The notes under the pieces: model-generated | Seen by the model: only the letters and a program-made list of their open reading frames with translations | Databases searched by the model: none | What the model was told of the DNA's origin: nothing | Position numbers and translations under genes: made by a program | Shown: in pieces, positions 12,808-53,570 of the stretch | Layout of the letters: each line of letters starts with the position of its first letter | Position numbering within the stretch: the stretch's first letter is position 1 | Assembly (NCBI RefSeq): GCF_000283155.1 | Contig: NW_004454160.1 | Coordinates: forward strand, 4,745,539-4,809,538 | Reading direction: 5' to 3' | Length of the DNA: 64,000 nt | From: Ceratotherium simum simum | Lineage: Eukaryota > Chordata > Mammalia > Perissodactyla > Rhinocerotidae

Positions 12808-14208
12808 CATTTTATGTTTTTGATGTCACATTTTACATCTTTTTGTCTTATCTGTTAACAAATTGTTGTAGTTATAGTTTTTTTTTTTTACTACTTTTGT
12901 TTTTTAACCTTTACACTACCTTTGAAGTGATTGATCCACCACCTTTACAACATTAGGTTTTTCTAAATTTTACTATATGCTTACCTTTACCAATGAGATT
13001 TATAATTTCATATGTGTTCTTGTTACTAATTAACACCCTTTCTTTTCAGCTTAAGCAAGACCCTTTAACATTTCTTGTTAGGCTGGTTTAGTGGTGATTA
13101 ACTCCTTTAGCTTTTGCTTGTCTGGAAAACTCTATCTTTCCTTCAATTCTGAGTGACAACTTCACAGGTAGAGTATTCTTGGTTGGAAGTTTGTTCTTTC
13201 AGTACTTTGAATACATCATGCCTCTCCCTTCTGGCCTGCAAAGTTCTGCTGAAAAATCTGCTGGTAGTCTTATGGGGGTTCCCTTTCACATAACAAGTTG
13301 TTTTTCTCTTGCTGCTTTTAAGATTCTCTCCTTGTCTTTAACTTTTGACATTTTAATTATAATGTGTCTTGGTGTGGTTCTCTTTGGATTCATCTTATTT
13401 GGAACTCTCTCTGGGCTTCCTGGATCTTGATGTCTGTTTCCTTCCCAGATTAGGGAAGTCTTCAGCCATTATTTCTTCAAATAAGTTTTCTGCCTCTTTC
13501 TATCTTCTCCTTCTGGGACCCCTATAATATGAATATTGGCCCACTTGATGTTGTCCCTAAGTCCCTTAAGCTATCTTCACTTTTTTTCATCTCACTGCTC
13601 TGATTGTGTGAGTTCCACTGCTCTGCCTTCAAGTTCACCAATCCTTTCTTCTGCTTCATCTAATCTGCGTTTGAACTCCTCTAATGTATTTTTCAGTTCA
13701 GTTATTGTATTCTTCAGCTCCATGACTTCTATTTGGTACTTTCTTATGCTTGCTCTTTGTGGAAGTTCTCATTGTGTTCATCCATTCCTCTCCTGAGTTT
13801 GGTGAGCATCTTTATGACCATTATTTTGAATTCTTTATCACGTAAGTTACTTATCTCTCTTTCATTAGGTCTTTTTCTGAGGTTTTATCTTGTTCTTTCA
13901 TTTGGAACATATTCCTTTGTTTCTTCATTTTCTTTGACTTTCTGTGTTGGTTTTTATGCATTAGATAAAACAGCCACCTCTCTTAGTCTTGAAGGAGTGG
14001 CCTTGTATAGGCGATGAAACTTATTGTCCAGCTCTGCTTTGGCTCTTGGTTGTCTCTCAAACCTTTGTGATTGTCTAAGCAGCCTATTTTATTTTTAATG
14101 GCTCCCAGTAGTTGAGGGTGTGCCAAGACCTGTCAGTGTCCCAAAGGCGAGGTGCTCAGTCAGCACCTAGATTCAGGCTGATTGGAAGCCAGACCCACAG
14201 GCAGCGAG

Positions 14209-14398
14209 TTTTTTTTTTTTTTTGCCTGAGGAAGATTTGCCATGAGCTAACATCTGTGCCAGTCTTCCTCTGTTTTGTATGTGGGTCACCACCACAGCAT
14301 GGCTGCTGATGAGTGATGTAGGTCCACACCCAGGAACCGAACTGGGCCACCAAAGCAGAGCACACTGAACTTAATCACTAAGCCATGGGGCCAGCCCC
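14209..14398 (-). mobile_element. ERE SINE, shorter copy inside the L1 5' region
   Basis: T-run, then gaggaagatttgcc..., ending ggggccagcccc. The first tail repeat is missing relative to the 250-bp copies. The flanking duplication is imperfect (caggcagc versus cagggagc). Confidence 0.85.
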
Positions 14399-14399
14399 C

Positions 14400-15783
14400 A
14401 GGGAGCAGCTTTTAAAGTATGCAAATATATACAGTCCTGTGGGACTACAAGCATATGTAGGTGATCTAGAGGTGTCCCCTGGGCAGTAGTCACAAAAATT
14501 GGGGTGCCAGACAAATAAAAATGCTTTTCCAGGAGATACTGGTGATCTAGAGTAAGGCAGAGGGAGAGTGCAAAGATGGTGTCCAGGGCCTCTGTCCCCA
14601 GAGTGCATCTCAGTAGGCCCCTAGATATGTGCCAAACCAGAAGCTTGCCCCTCAAGTTGAAGCTCCAGGACAAGCTTATAGGTCTCTTTCACAGAAAGAC
14701 TAGGGATGTCTTTCAGTCTGCTGTCTGCACAGTGCCCCGGGGGTGGTAGCCAGCCAAGAACTGTCTCTCCAATTGTTCCAGTCCCATGGGCCCCAGGAAT
14801 GCAAGCCCTGCTGGCCACCAGTGCAGAGTGATCAAGGGGCATCCCCTGGGTGGCAGCCACAAAAACTGGGGCACCAGACATGTGTACAAGCTCCTCTCTG
14901 GGAGATATGGCACTCTGGAACATGGCAGAGAGCAAAGATAACACCTGCCTCCCAAGGTCTCTGGAAAAGATTATGGAAAGCCCTTACCTATGTGTTTAAT
15001 TAGAAGCCTGCCTCTCAGACTGCAGCTATGAAGATAAGCTAATTGGCCTATCTCACAGAAAGACTGGGCTCCTGGGCCTGTTGCCTCTTGCTGTGCCGTG
15101 GGGCTGGTAGCTGGTTGAGAACTCTTTCTCCATTGGTTACAGTCTTGTGGGACCTGCAAGTGTAAGCCGTGCTGGCTACAAGAGCCAGGCAATTTAGAGG
15201 TGTCCCCTGATGGCAGCTTCAAAAATTCGGGTGTCAGACGAGTGTATAAGCTCCTTTCTGGAAGATACTGGCAAGGTGGAGTGAGACAGAGGGAAAGTGC
15301 AAAGATTACATCCACTGGCCTCTATTCTCTGAGAGCACCCCTGTAGGCCCTTAGATGTGTGCCAAACCAGAAGTCTGCCCCTTGGGCTGAAGCCCCTGGA
15401 CAAGCAAATAGGCCTTTTTCACAGAAAGATTGGGTGTGTTTCAGTCTGCTGTCTGCACAGTGCCCTGGGGGTAGTAGCCGGCCAAGAGCTGTCTCCACTT
15501 GTTACAGTTATGTGGGATGCAGGAATGTAAGCACCCATGGCCACCAGAACCAGGCAATCAAGTGATGTCCCCTGGGCAGCAGCACAAAAACCAGAGGACC
15601 AGACACATGTACAAGCTCCTTACTGGGAGAGACTGGTGCTCTGGAGCATGGCAGAGGGAGAGCAAAAAGAATGTGCCCACACACCAAGGATTAGATATGT
15701 ATTTAATTAGAAGCCTGCCCTTCAGGCTGATGCTTTAATATAGGCAAATAAGCCTCTTTTACATAAAGTTCTGGTGCCTTTCA
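14400..15783 (-). repeat. Tandem monomers of about 365 bp in the L1 5' region
   Basis: The marker cagaaaga recurs at 14692, 15056 and 15422, with a diverged partner cataaag at 15762 (spacings 364, 366, 340). Each unit repeats a caaaaactggggcaccagac-like segment and a tctgcacagtgccctgggg-like segment. Partial sequence continues past the SINE at 16093. Confidence 0.8.
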
Positions 15784-16092
15784 TAATTTTTCTTTTTTCT
15801 TTTTTTTTGTGAGGAAGATCAGCCCTGAGCTGTGCTAATCCTCCTCTTTTTGCTGAGGAAGACTGGCTCTGAGCTAACATCTATTGCCAATCCTCCTCCT
15901 TTTTTTTTTCTCCCCCCAAAGCCCCAGTAGATAGTTGTATGTCATAGTTGCACATCCTTCTAGCTGCTGTATGTGGGACACAGCCTCAGCATGGCCGGAG
16001 AAGCGGTGCGTTGGTGTGCGCCCGGGGTTCCGAACCTGGGCCGCCAGTAGCGGAGTGCGCGCACTTAACCGCTAAGCCACGGGGCCAGCCCC
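15784..16092 (-). mobile_element. Composite ERE SINE with both tail types
   Basis: About 309 bp. Minus strand: tRNA-like head, then the short-type segment (tatctactggggctttgg), then the long-type gaggattggcaa... tail and poly-A. Target-site duplication tctggtgcctttca at 15770-15783 and 16093-16106, so it inserted as one unit. Confidence 0.88.
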
Positions 16093-16719
16093 TCTGGTGC
16101 CTTTCAGTAGGCTGACTCTGCACTGCTTCCTGGGCAAGTGAGTCCATGCAGGAGCCCTTGAGCTATTTCTCAGTTCTCTATGGCCTTGTAAGTCTCATGG
16201 ACACAAGCCCCATTGGCTTTCAAAGCTAGATGTTATGGAGGTTAGTTTCTCAGGTACAGGTTTTAAAAGTTGAGGTGCCCAATGTGGGGTTCACTTCTCA
16301 TGGAGAAGCTCTGGGTTTTGAGTTCCCTCTCTATTGTGAGTTGCCGTACTGGAGGTGGAGTTTATGGCAAGATTGGGTCTCAGCCTCTACTACCTGCTTT
16401 GATGTGGGTTGTTCCTTGTTTGCCGGTTGTAGAGAAGTTGCTCAGCTAGTGTTTAGTTTTTTTCTGAGGAAATTGTTCCACATGTAGCTGTAGATTGGGT
16501 GTATATGATGTGGAAGGAAGTGAGTTCAGGATCTTCCTTCATTGCCATCTTGAACTGGAACCCATCTTTCTCTTTAAATAGGGAGTATTGGCCACTGTGC
16601 TAAATGCCAACCTCTCTTTTTAAGGCACTGTGCTGAGCACGATGGATAAAATGGAAAAGAACAGACAGGCTTCTGGACCTCATGGAATTTACAGATCAGC
16701 CAGGAAAAATGGATATTAA

Positions 16720-18285
16720 ATTAAAACAGGCGTTCTTCGGAGATATTGTGGGTTCAGTTCCAGACCACTGCAATAAAGTGAATATCACAAAAAGTGAGTC
16801 ACACAAATTTTTTTTTCCCAGTGAATATAAAAGTTATAGTTACCTTATACTGTTGTCTATTAAGTGTGCAATAACGTTATGTCTAAAAAAAGTACATATC
16901 TTAATTTAAAAATACGTTATTGCTTAAAAGTGCTAACCATTATCAGCCTTCAGTGAGTCATAATCTTCATGTTGGTGGACGATGTTGCCTCCATGTTGAT
17001 GGCTGCTGACTGATGAAGGCGGTGGTTGCTGAAGGTTGGGGTGGCTGTGGCAATTTCTGAAAATAAACCATGAAGTTTGCTGCATTGATCGACTCTTCCT
17101 TTCATGAATGATTTCTCTGTAGCATGCGTTGCTGTTTGATAGCATTTTACCCACAGTAGAACTGCTTTCAAAATTGTTGTTAATCCTCTGAAACCCTGCT
17201 GCTGCTTTATCAACTAAGTTTATGTAATATTATAAATCCCTTGTCATTTCGACAGTCTTTGCAGCATCTTCGCCAGGAGTAGATTCCATCTCAAGAAACC
17301 ACTTTCTTTGCTTATCCATAAGAAGCAACTCCTCATCTGTTGAAGTTTTATCATGAGATGCAGTAACTCAGTTACATCTTCAGGCTCCACTTCTACTTCT
17401 AGTTCTCTTGCTATATATATCCACCATATCTGCAGTTACTTCCTCCACTGAAGTCTTGAACCCCTCAAAGTCATCCCTGAGGATTGGAATCAACTTCTTC
17501 TAAACTCCTGTGAGTTTTGATATTTTGACCTCTTCCTGTGCATTGTCCCACGAATGTTCTTAATGGCATCTAGAGTGGTGAATCCTTTCCAGAAGGTTTT
17601 CAATTTACTTTGCCCAGATCCATCAGAGGAATCACTATCTATGGCAGCTATAGCCTTATGAAATGTATTTCTTAAACAGTAAGACTTGAAAATAGAAATT
17701 ACTTCTTGATCCATGGTCTGCAGAATGGATGTTGTTTTAGTAGGCATGAAAACAACATTAATCTCATTGTAAATTTCCATCAGAGCTCTTGGGTGACCAG
17801 GTGCATTGTCAATGAGCAGTTAATATCATCAATATTTTGAAAGGAATCTTTTTTTCTGAGCAGTAAGTCACAACAGTGGGCTTAAAATATTCAGTAAACC
17901 ATGTTGGAAACAGATGTGCTGTCCCCTAGGCTTCACTGTTCCATTTATAAAGCACAGACAGAGTAGATTTAGCATAATTCTTAAAGGCCCTAAGATTTTG
18001 GGAATGGTAAATGAGCATTGGCTCCAACTTAAAGTTACCTGCTGCATTAGCCCTAACAAGAGAGTCAGACTGTCCTTTGAAGCTTTGAAGCCAGGCACTG
18101 ACTTCTCCTCTCTAGCTATGAAAGTCCTAGATGGCATCTTCTTCCAATATAAGGCTGTTTTGTCTACACTGAAAAATCTGTTGTTTAGTGTAGCCACCTT
18201 CATTAATTATCTTAGCTAGATCTCTGGATAACTTGCTGCAGCTTCTACATCAGCCCTTGCTACTTCACCTTGCAGTTTTACATTA
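16720..18285 (-). mobile_element. Tigger1-like DNA transposon (pogo/TcMar), decayed transposase
   Basis: The minus strand reads a broken Tigger transposase: [20 protein letters not shown] and [20 protein letters not shown] are recognisable at 17490-17780, and [14 protein letters not shown] at 16933-17213. Frames are split by stops and indels. The right end (transposase N-terminal side) stops at about 18285, so this copy is truncated. The 3' noncoding end near 16730 (gagatattgtgggttcagtt) resembles the Tigger1 terminal sequence. Confidence 0.85.
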
Positions 18286-18609
18286 TGGGGAACCCAGACA
18301 TGTCCAAGGACTTGTGTCCCTTTCAGTGTCTCTGTGTCTCTTTGTAGATCCTCATCTTCTTTACCTTTTATTGTCACTTGCCATGGTCTCCTGCTCAACT
18401 TCGTGACATCCTAGTTCCATGCATGACTCATTCTTAATAGTCTCCAATTTCCAACTTCAAAGTCTTGAGAGAGAGGGGGAGGGTCTAACTCATAGATTGC
18501 TGGCAAGCCTGGGCATGGATTTCCCTTCCAGTGAAATGTCAGCCCTGATCTAAGAAACAGGTATTCAAGGTGAGGGCGAAATTTTAAAAATATGGCTGCT
18601 TGGGCAGCA

Positions 18610-18780
18610 GAAAAATCTGGTAATCAACATTCATTAATTCAACAAGTACTGATCGTGCCAGATGTTGGGGAGGGTATGGCCTGGTCCGTGTGCTCAGGAA
18701 CTTGTAGTCTAACAGGGAACACACTAAACAGGTGTAAGCACTACACTAAGGTGTGCAAAAACAAGGGCCCACTGAGCCTT
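18610..18780 (+). repeat. L2-type LINE fossil, downstream of ATP1A1
   Basis: attcaacaagtactgatcgt, gtgctcaggaacttgtagtc and taacagggaacacactaaac match the common L2 3' layout. Related-looking sequence may continue toward 19035 and in 19700-20600. Confidence 0.6.
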
Positions 18781-19044
18781 TCCCAGGGAGGAAAGGCCTG
18801 AATGGTATCCAGAAAGGTGAGTCAATTAGACGGGAGATTGTTGGTTGGGCTGGGGGTGGGGGGATGGGCTGGAAAGGAGATGCCAAGGGGACTTGTAGGA
18901 TGGCCAAGGATGCAGTGGGTAGCACATTAGGGATTGCCCAGGAGTTTGAACGGCTGAGCAGAGATGGGTTTATGTGCTGGGGTCCAGAGTGAAGACACGA
19001 ATGGTAGAGAGGCAGCTAAGTGGAGCTTGAAGGATTGGGTAGAC

Positions 19045-19462
19045 CAATGGCTCCCAAATTTTGACATGCATTATAATCATCTGTACTCTTTATTTCCTTC
19101 TCTTTTTTTTTTTAAATTTTTTTTTATAGTTTTTATTTATTTTTTTCCCCCCAAAGCCCCAGTAAATAGTTGTGTGTGTCATAGCTGCGCATCCTTCTAG
19201 TTGCTGTATGTGGGACGCAGCCTCAGCATGGCTGGAGAAGCAGTGCGTCGGTGCGTGCCCGGGATCCAAACCCGGGCCACCAGCAGCGGAGCACGTGCAC
19301 TTAACCACTAAGCCACGGGGCTGGCCCAGGATTCTTTATTAAAACAGATTGCTGAGTCTCACCCCCAGAGTTTCTGATCAGTCTGTCTAAATTAGAATGT
19401 GCATTTCTAATAAGTTCAGGTGATGCTGGTCTAGAGACAATACTTAGAGAACTACTGGATTA
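19045..19462 (+). mobile_element. MER5-like hAT element interrupted by a SINE
   Basis: Left half 19045-19094 (caatggctcccaaattttgac) and right half 19333-19462 (gagtttctgatcagtctgtc ... gagaactactgg). The ERE SINE lies between them. Confidence 0.75.
19095..19332 (-). mobile_element. ERE SINE (short-tail type) inside a MER5-like element
   Basis: AT-rich tail, then ccccaaagccccagtaaatag and the tRNA-like head ending cggggctggccc. Short target-site duplication tctttatt at 19087-19094 and 19333-19340. Flanks join into a single older MER5-like copy. Confidence 0.85.
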
Positions 19463-19539
19463 GAGGAAGGCAGAAATTAAGGAGACCTAGAGGAGGCTGT
19501 TGCAGATGTCCAGGCGTGAAGGGCAGTGGCTATAAAGAA

Positions 19540-19705
19540 AAGGATTTATTGAGCACCAGCCACTGTGCTAATCTCTTTAATCTCACTTAATCCCTTTAAC
19601 AACTCTGAAACGTCATCCTTACTCTAGAGTAAATGAAGCACAAAGAGACTAAATTCTGTGTCCAGGGTCAGTCAGTGAACGACTGTGTCTAAGCTAAGAC
19701 ACGAA
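19540..19705 (-). repeat. MIR SINE fossil
   Basis: ttattgagcaccagccactg, tgctaatctctttaatctca and a cacaaagagactaaattctg core. Confidence 0.75.
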
Positions 19706-20619
19706 TCCCGTGTTCTCAGCCATCACACTGGAATCCACAGTGGCTGGTGATTGGCTGGGTGGTGGTGGGGGCCCCAGCAAGGTAAGGGGGACAGAAGTCT
19801 CACATGACTTCCAGGTTTCTGACTTGGGCAACAGGGTGATGGTGTCATTGCCTAGAGCATGTTCATTTTGAGATACCTCAAACTCGGGTTTGTCAGTGCG
19901 GTTAAGACTAGTGTGCTGTGCTTTTTCTGTACAAATATAGATGTCCAGGAGACAACTGGATTCATGGGTCTGGGGCTCAGGAGACAGGACCAGGTTGAAG
20001 AGTTGGAAAGCATCACGTAGGTGATGTGGCATTGTGAAACCCCAGGAGGAATATGAAGCAGGCAGAGAGAAGGGGGTGGGGACCACCCTGAGGAGACTAA
20101 CAGCCAAGCAGCAGGTGAGGAGGCTGAAAGCTAAGGAGTGGGCAGCCGCCATGACAGAAAGACAAGGTGTCTGGCTTCAGGACGCGCGTGATGGAGGCAG
20201 AGGTGTCGCAGAGGCCAAGGAAGGACTGGGAAGTGCCCACTGGATTTAAGAATCAGGTCAGTGGCCACCTCCTCCAGGACAATTTCGGTGGACTAGTGTT
20301 AATGGGAGCCATAGGGGGAGGCAGAGGGATGATTGGGAGGTGAGCAACTAGAGGGAAGAAGTGAAGGCTACTCTTTTTAGAAGCTTGTCCATGAAAGGAA
20401 GGAGTGAGAGCTCGAGATGGGGGTAAGGGTGTTGAAAATCACCGGCGAGAGCCCAGGTATTGAGGTGGCCAAATGGGCGTGCGGTCAAGTGTCAGGAGGG
20501 CCTTACAGGGGGTGGTCAGGAGGGTTCAGATGCAGATTTGTGGGGGTGGACAGTAGCTGGGGTCCGGATTCAGGAGCTGTTTCTGCTATTGTTCTGGAGT
20601 GATTTTTAGCTACTACTGA

Positions 20620-22130
20620 CAGGGCTCACGTGCGCATTTAGGTGTGAAGAGGTGGAAATGGGAGCCCAGGCACTCGTTCTTGCTGCTTTTAGAAAGCTTG
20701 TAAAGATCTGGCCCATTAAAACTGTTTTTGGTACCAGCTTTACTCATCACTTATCAGCTTTCTCTAGATCAAACATTTGGCTATAAAACTCTTTAGTCAA
20801 AAAAGGATTGTCCAATAGAAAAGGGCAGGATGTTCTGGTGGAAATGGGGTGGGGGTTCCCTTGGCCCTGCTCTTCCCCCCGCCCTCACTCTGGGGAGTTC
20901 CTGAGGTCTAGGGCTGCTGAGCAGTCTAAGGCCTGGCTAGGAAGCTATCTGGGGTCACCTCCAGAATCTGCGGTCTCAGGCTGCTTCAAATTCTTTTACG
21001 TCAGGGAATACCCATGACCTTCATCACAGTAGTCTGTGTTCCCTGGTCAACTCTCCAGGGGTGCCAGGAAACAGACACGCAGGGAGTAGGGGTGGGGACA
21101 GCAAACCTGACAAGGCAGTGGCAGTCCAAGCACATGAGGACCTGATTACCACTTGTCCCACAGCCCTCTAATCTTGAGATCTTCGTTAGTTTTTGAGCTT
21201 CATCCTAGTCTCTTTATGTTGGGCTGAACAAATGGCTCTTTAAAGACGACTTGCCTACAAGCATAGAGCTCATCCCAGAGGAAAGTGCCCCAAGAAAGGA
21301 GGGAAGAACTGGTGGGTTAGACAAAGAAATCACACCACCTGGCCCTCCCCGTTCCTCCAGCTGGAGGGGCTGGGGGACAGTGAGTATTTCCCTTCCTCTC
21401 CCATCTGCATGGCTCGGAGGTGAGCAGCACTCAAGAGGCATGAACAATGAATTAAGCTTTTCAGAGAAAAAAATACTTGAACCCAATCTATGCTCATCTG
21501 GCAGATCATGGTCACTGTTGGGTGCTAGAGGTAAGGTAAGGACTCCTTGTTGTGTCTGCCTGAAACCAGGACAGCCTGGAAGTACGTGTAGTTAACAGCA
21601 CTCAGGCTGGACTACCGAGCAGTGAGACTGAGAGGGGCCTTATACACTAAGCCTTTGAAAGCAGGTATTCTCAGACTTGACCTTGAGTAAGCAGATCTTT
21701 CCCCTTTTTTCTTAAGCGCCTTTTGGCACATAACCACTTTCTGAACTAGAGCTATCTGATGCTGAATTAGGGACACGTTATGTGGAAGGGAAGCACTTTC
21801 TGATGTGCACACATGCCCCGGCAGACTGTGTAGACACAGGTTTCTGCCTCTCAGACAAACCTTGCTCTCGAGACAGTTGAGGCTGTTGTGATGTGAGAGA
21901 CACAGCAGGTGGGCTGAGGGGCTGTGACTAGGACAAGGAAGAGAAGGGCCTCCTCTGGCGTTTAGTATACTCTGTGGCTCTGAAAGTCCTTCTCGTGATG
22001 TGTCTCTGTCAGGAAGCAGACGTTAAGGCAGCAGGTGGAGTTACAGCCATACCACCCGAGGCAGCCTCACAGGAAAACAGGTCAGGTAGGCACATCTATT
22101 CAGAATAAGAGGACGGGCAAAAAGCTTCCT
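20620..22130. other. Unassigned sequence downstream of ATP1A1
   Basis: Non-repetitive by eye, with no open frame of recognisable family. I see no gene here. Confidence 0.5.
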
Positions 22131-22132
22131 CT

Positions 22133-22308
22133 AATCAGTGGTTCTCAAACTTAAATTGAATCAGAATCACCTGGAGAGCTTATTAAACCAGACTGTTGGT
22201 TAGCTTTTGTTCAGTGGGTCTGGGTTTGCTGGGCTAACAAGTTCCCTGGTGACGCTGATGAAGCTGTAGTCCAGGGCCTCACACGCTGGGAACCACAGCT
22301 CCAGATCC
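22133..22308 (+). mobile_element. MER5A-like hAT element just past ATP1A1
   Basis: Begins tcagtggttctcaaactta and ends cacgctgggaaccacagctcc, with gaatcagaatcacctggaga within. It ends about 50 bp beyond the predicted ATP1A1 cleavage site. Confidence 0.8.
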
Positions 22309-22359
22309 ATCTCACACAGACATCTGGACCACAGAAGTGATGAGGACACAAGGCAAATT

Positions 22360-22687
22360 CCATTATAATAGCCATCTTTATTTGTAAAAATCCAGATATA
22401 AAATGTATTCTTTCAGTCTTTCCGAGTTTTCCTTTTTACAAAAACAAAAAGGCACATAAAAACCTTCCCCGCTGTCATTCCCACTGACGGATGTTTTTCA
22501 GGCAGCCCTCCCCCCTCCCCCCATATAGCTACATGCTTCATTCCAAGATGTCTTGCTTCCCCCACATGCTTCGGTGCTTTCCTACCAGGGTAGAGTTCCG
22601 AGTTCCAAGACTGAAGTACACAAAGAGGGGGTGGGTGAGGGGTGCAGAGAGAGTGGCATGATGCTCCACGGCGTGCAGGACGGGGCT
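22360..22687 (-). other. ATP1A1: ATP1A1 3' UTR
   Basis: About 325 nt from the stop codon to the expected cleavage site, 10-25 nt past the poly(A) signal. It is unbroken by recognisable repeats, as expected for a conserved short 3' UTR. The exact end is inferred. Confidence 0.85.
22377..22382 (-). terminator. ATP1A1 poly(A) signal AATAAA
   Basis: The plus strand reads tttatt, so the minus strand carries canonical AATAAA about 306 nt past the stop. No other AATAAA closer to the stop was seen. Confidence 0.85.
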
Positions 22688-53213
<30,526 letters not shown>

Positions 53214-53487
53214 GGTGGCGGTGGTCTGTGCCCGGCGCCGGGTCCTGTCGCTTGAGAATGAGAGAGAAAAGAAGAGAGAGCTCCCGGCCGAGCGAGCGCG
53301 GCCGGGGGAGCCGAGAGGAGGGAGCGAGGGCTGCTGTGGGGCGGGAAGGAGGGAGGACGGCCGGCGGCTCGGGCCGATGCCGCCGCTGCTACTGCCGCCG
53401 CCGCCGCCGCCGGGGTTGCTACCACTGCCACTGCCACGTGTCCGCCTCCTCCCGCCGCTGCTCTGCGCCCCAGACCCCGCCGCAGCT
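53214..53487 (-). other. ATP1A1: ATP1A1 5' UTR of exon 1 (start estimated)
   Basis: GC-rich leader between the estimated start site (about 27 nt below the TATA-like element) and the ATG. It contains a short run of GCC triplets at 53394-53412. The upstream end is inferred from the TATA-like position only. Confidence 0.6.
53394..53412. repeat. (GCC)6 triplet run in the ATP1A1 5' UTR
   Basis: Six perfect GCC units, extended by interrupted ccg/ctg/cca triplets on both sides. It falls in the inferred leader and would read as GGC repeats in the mRNA. Confidence 0.8.
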
Positions 53488-53505
53488 CGAGCCCGCGCCT
53501 CCGCC

Positions 53506-53570
53506 TCGCTTCCTAAAATATGCAACCTGCGTGCTGGCCCCGCCCACGCCGCGGCACGTCACCGTTGCCG
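53506..53570 (-). promoter_or_regulatory. ATP1A1 core promoter: CRE/ATF site, GC box, TATA-like element
   Basis: Reading downward on the minus strand: GTGACGTGCC at 53562-53553 (ATF/CREB type), GGGCGGGGCC at 53545-53536 (Sp1 type), and ATATTTTA at 53521-53514 (TATA-like). An ATF1/CREB element with nearby Sp1 sites is known to drive constitutive transcription of mammalian ATP1A1, and the order and spacing here fit. Confidence 0.75.

Larger units (their letters stand above)
7790..16560 (-). mobile_element. Nearly complete antisense LINE-1, disrupted by four SINEs
   Basis: About 8.8 kb including about 1 kb of SINE insertions. The minus strand gives, from right to left, a 5' end (ccagttcaagatggc near 16545), a tandemly repetitive 5' region, an ORF1 zone (about 12900-14000), ORF2 with endonuclease (11664-12215) and reverse transcriptase (10567-11025) fragments, and a 3' UTR ending near 7790. 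ORF2 is broken into short frames, so it is dead. The 3' part resembles mammalian-wide L1MA-type copies; subfamily by eye only. Confidence 0.88.

Noticed and set aside
14371..15315. Several 70-114 codon open frames in the 14.4-15.7 kb region resembling each other
   Set aside because: Their similarity comes from the repeated monomers of the L1 5' region; they are not a gene family.
14692..15770. CRISPR-like spaced repeats
   Set aside because: Units are about 365 bp, diverged and part of a retrotransposon 5' region in a mammalian genome.
17868..18219. Opposed open frames of about 100 codons near 18 kb as a possible gene
   Set aside because: Both fall in the decayed Tigger transposase; the minus frame is its remnant and the plus frame is a shadow.
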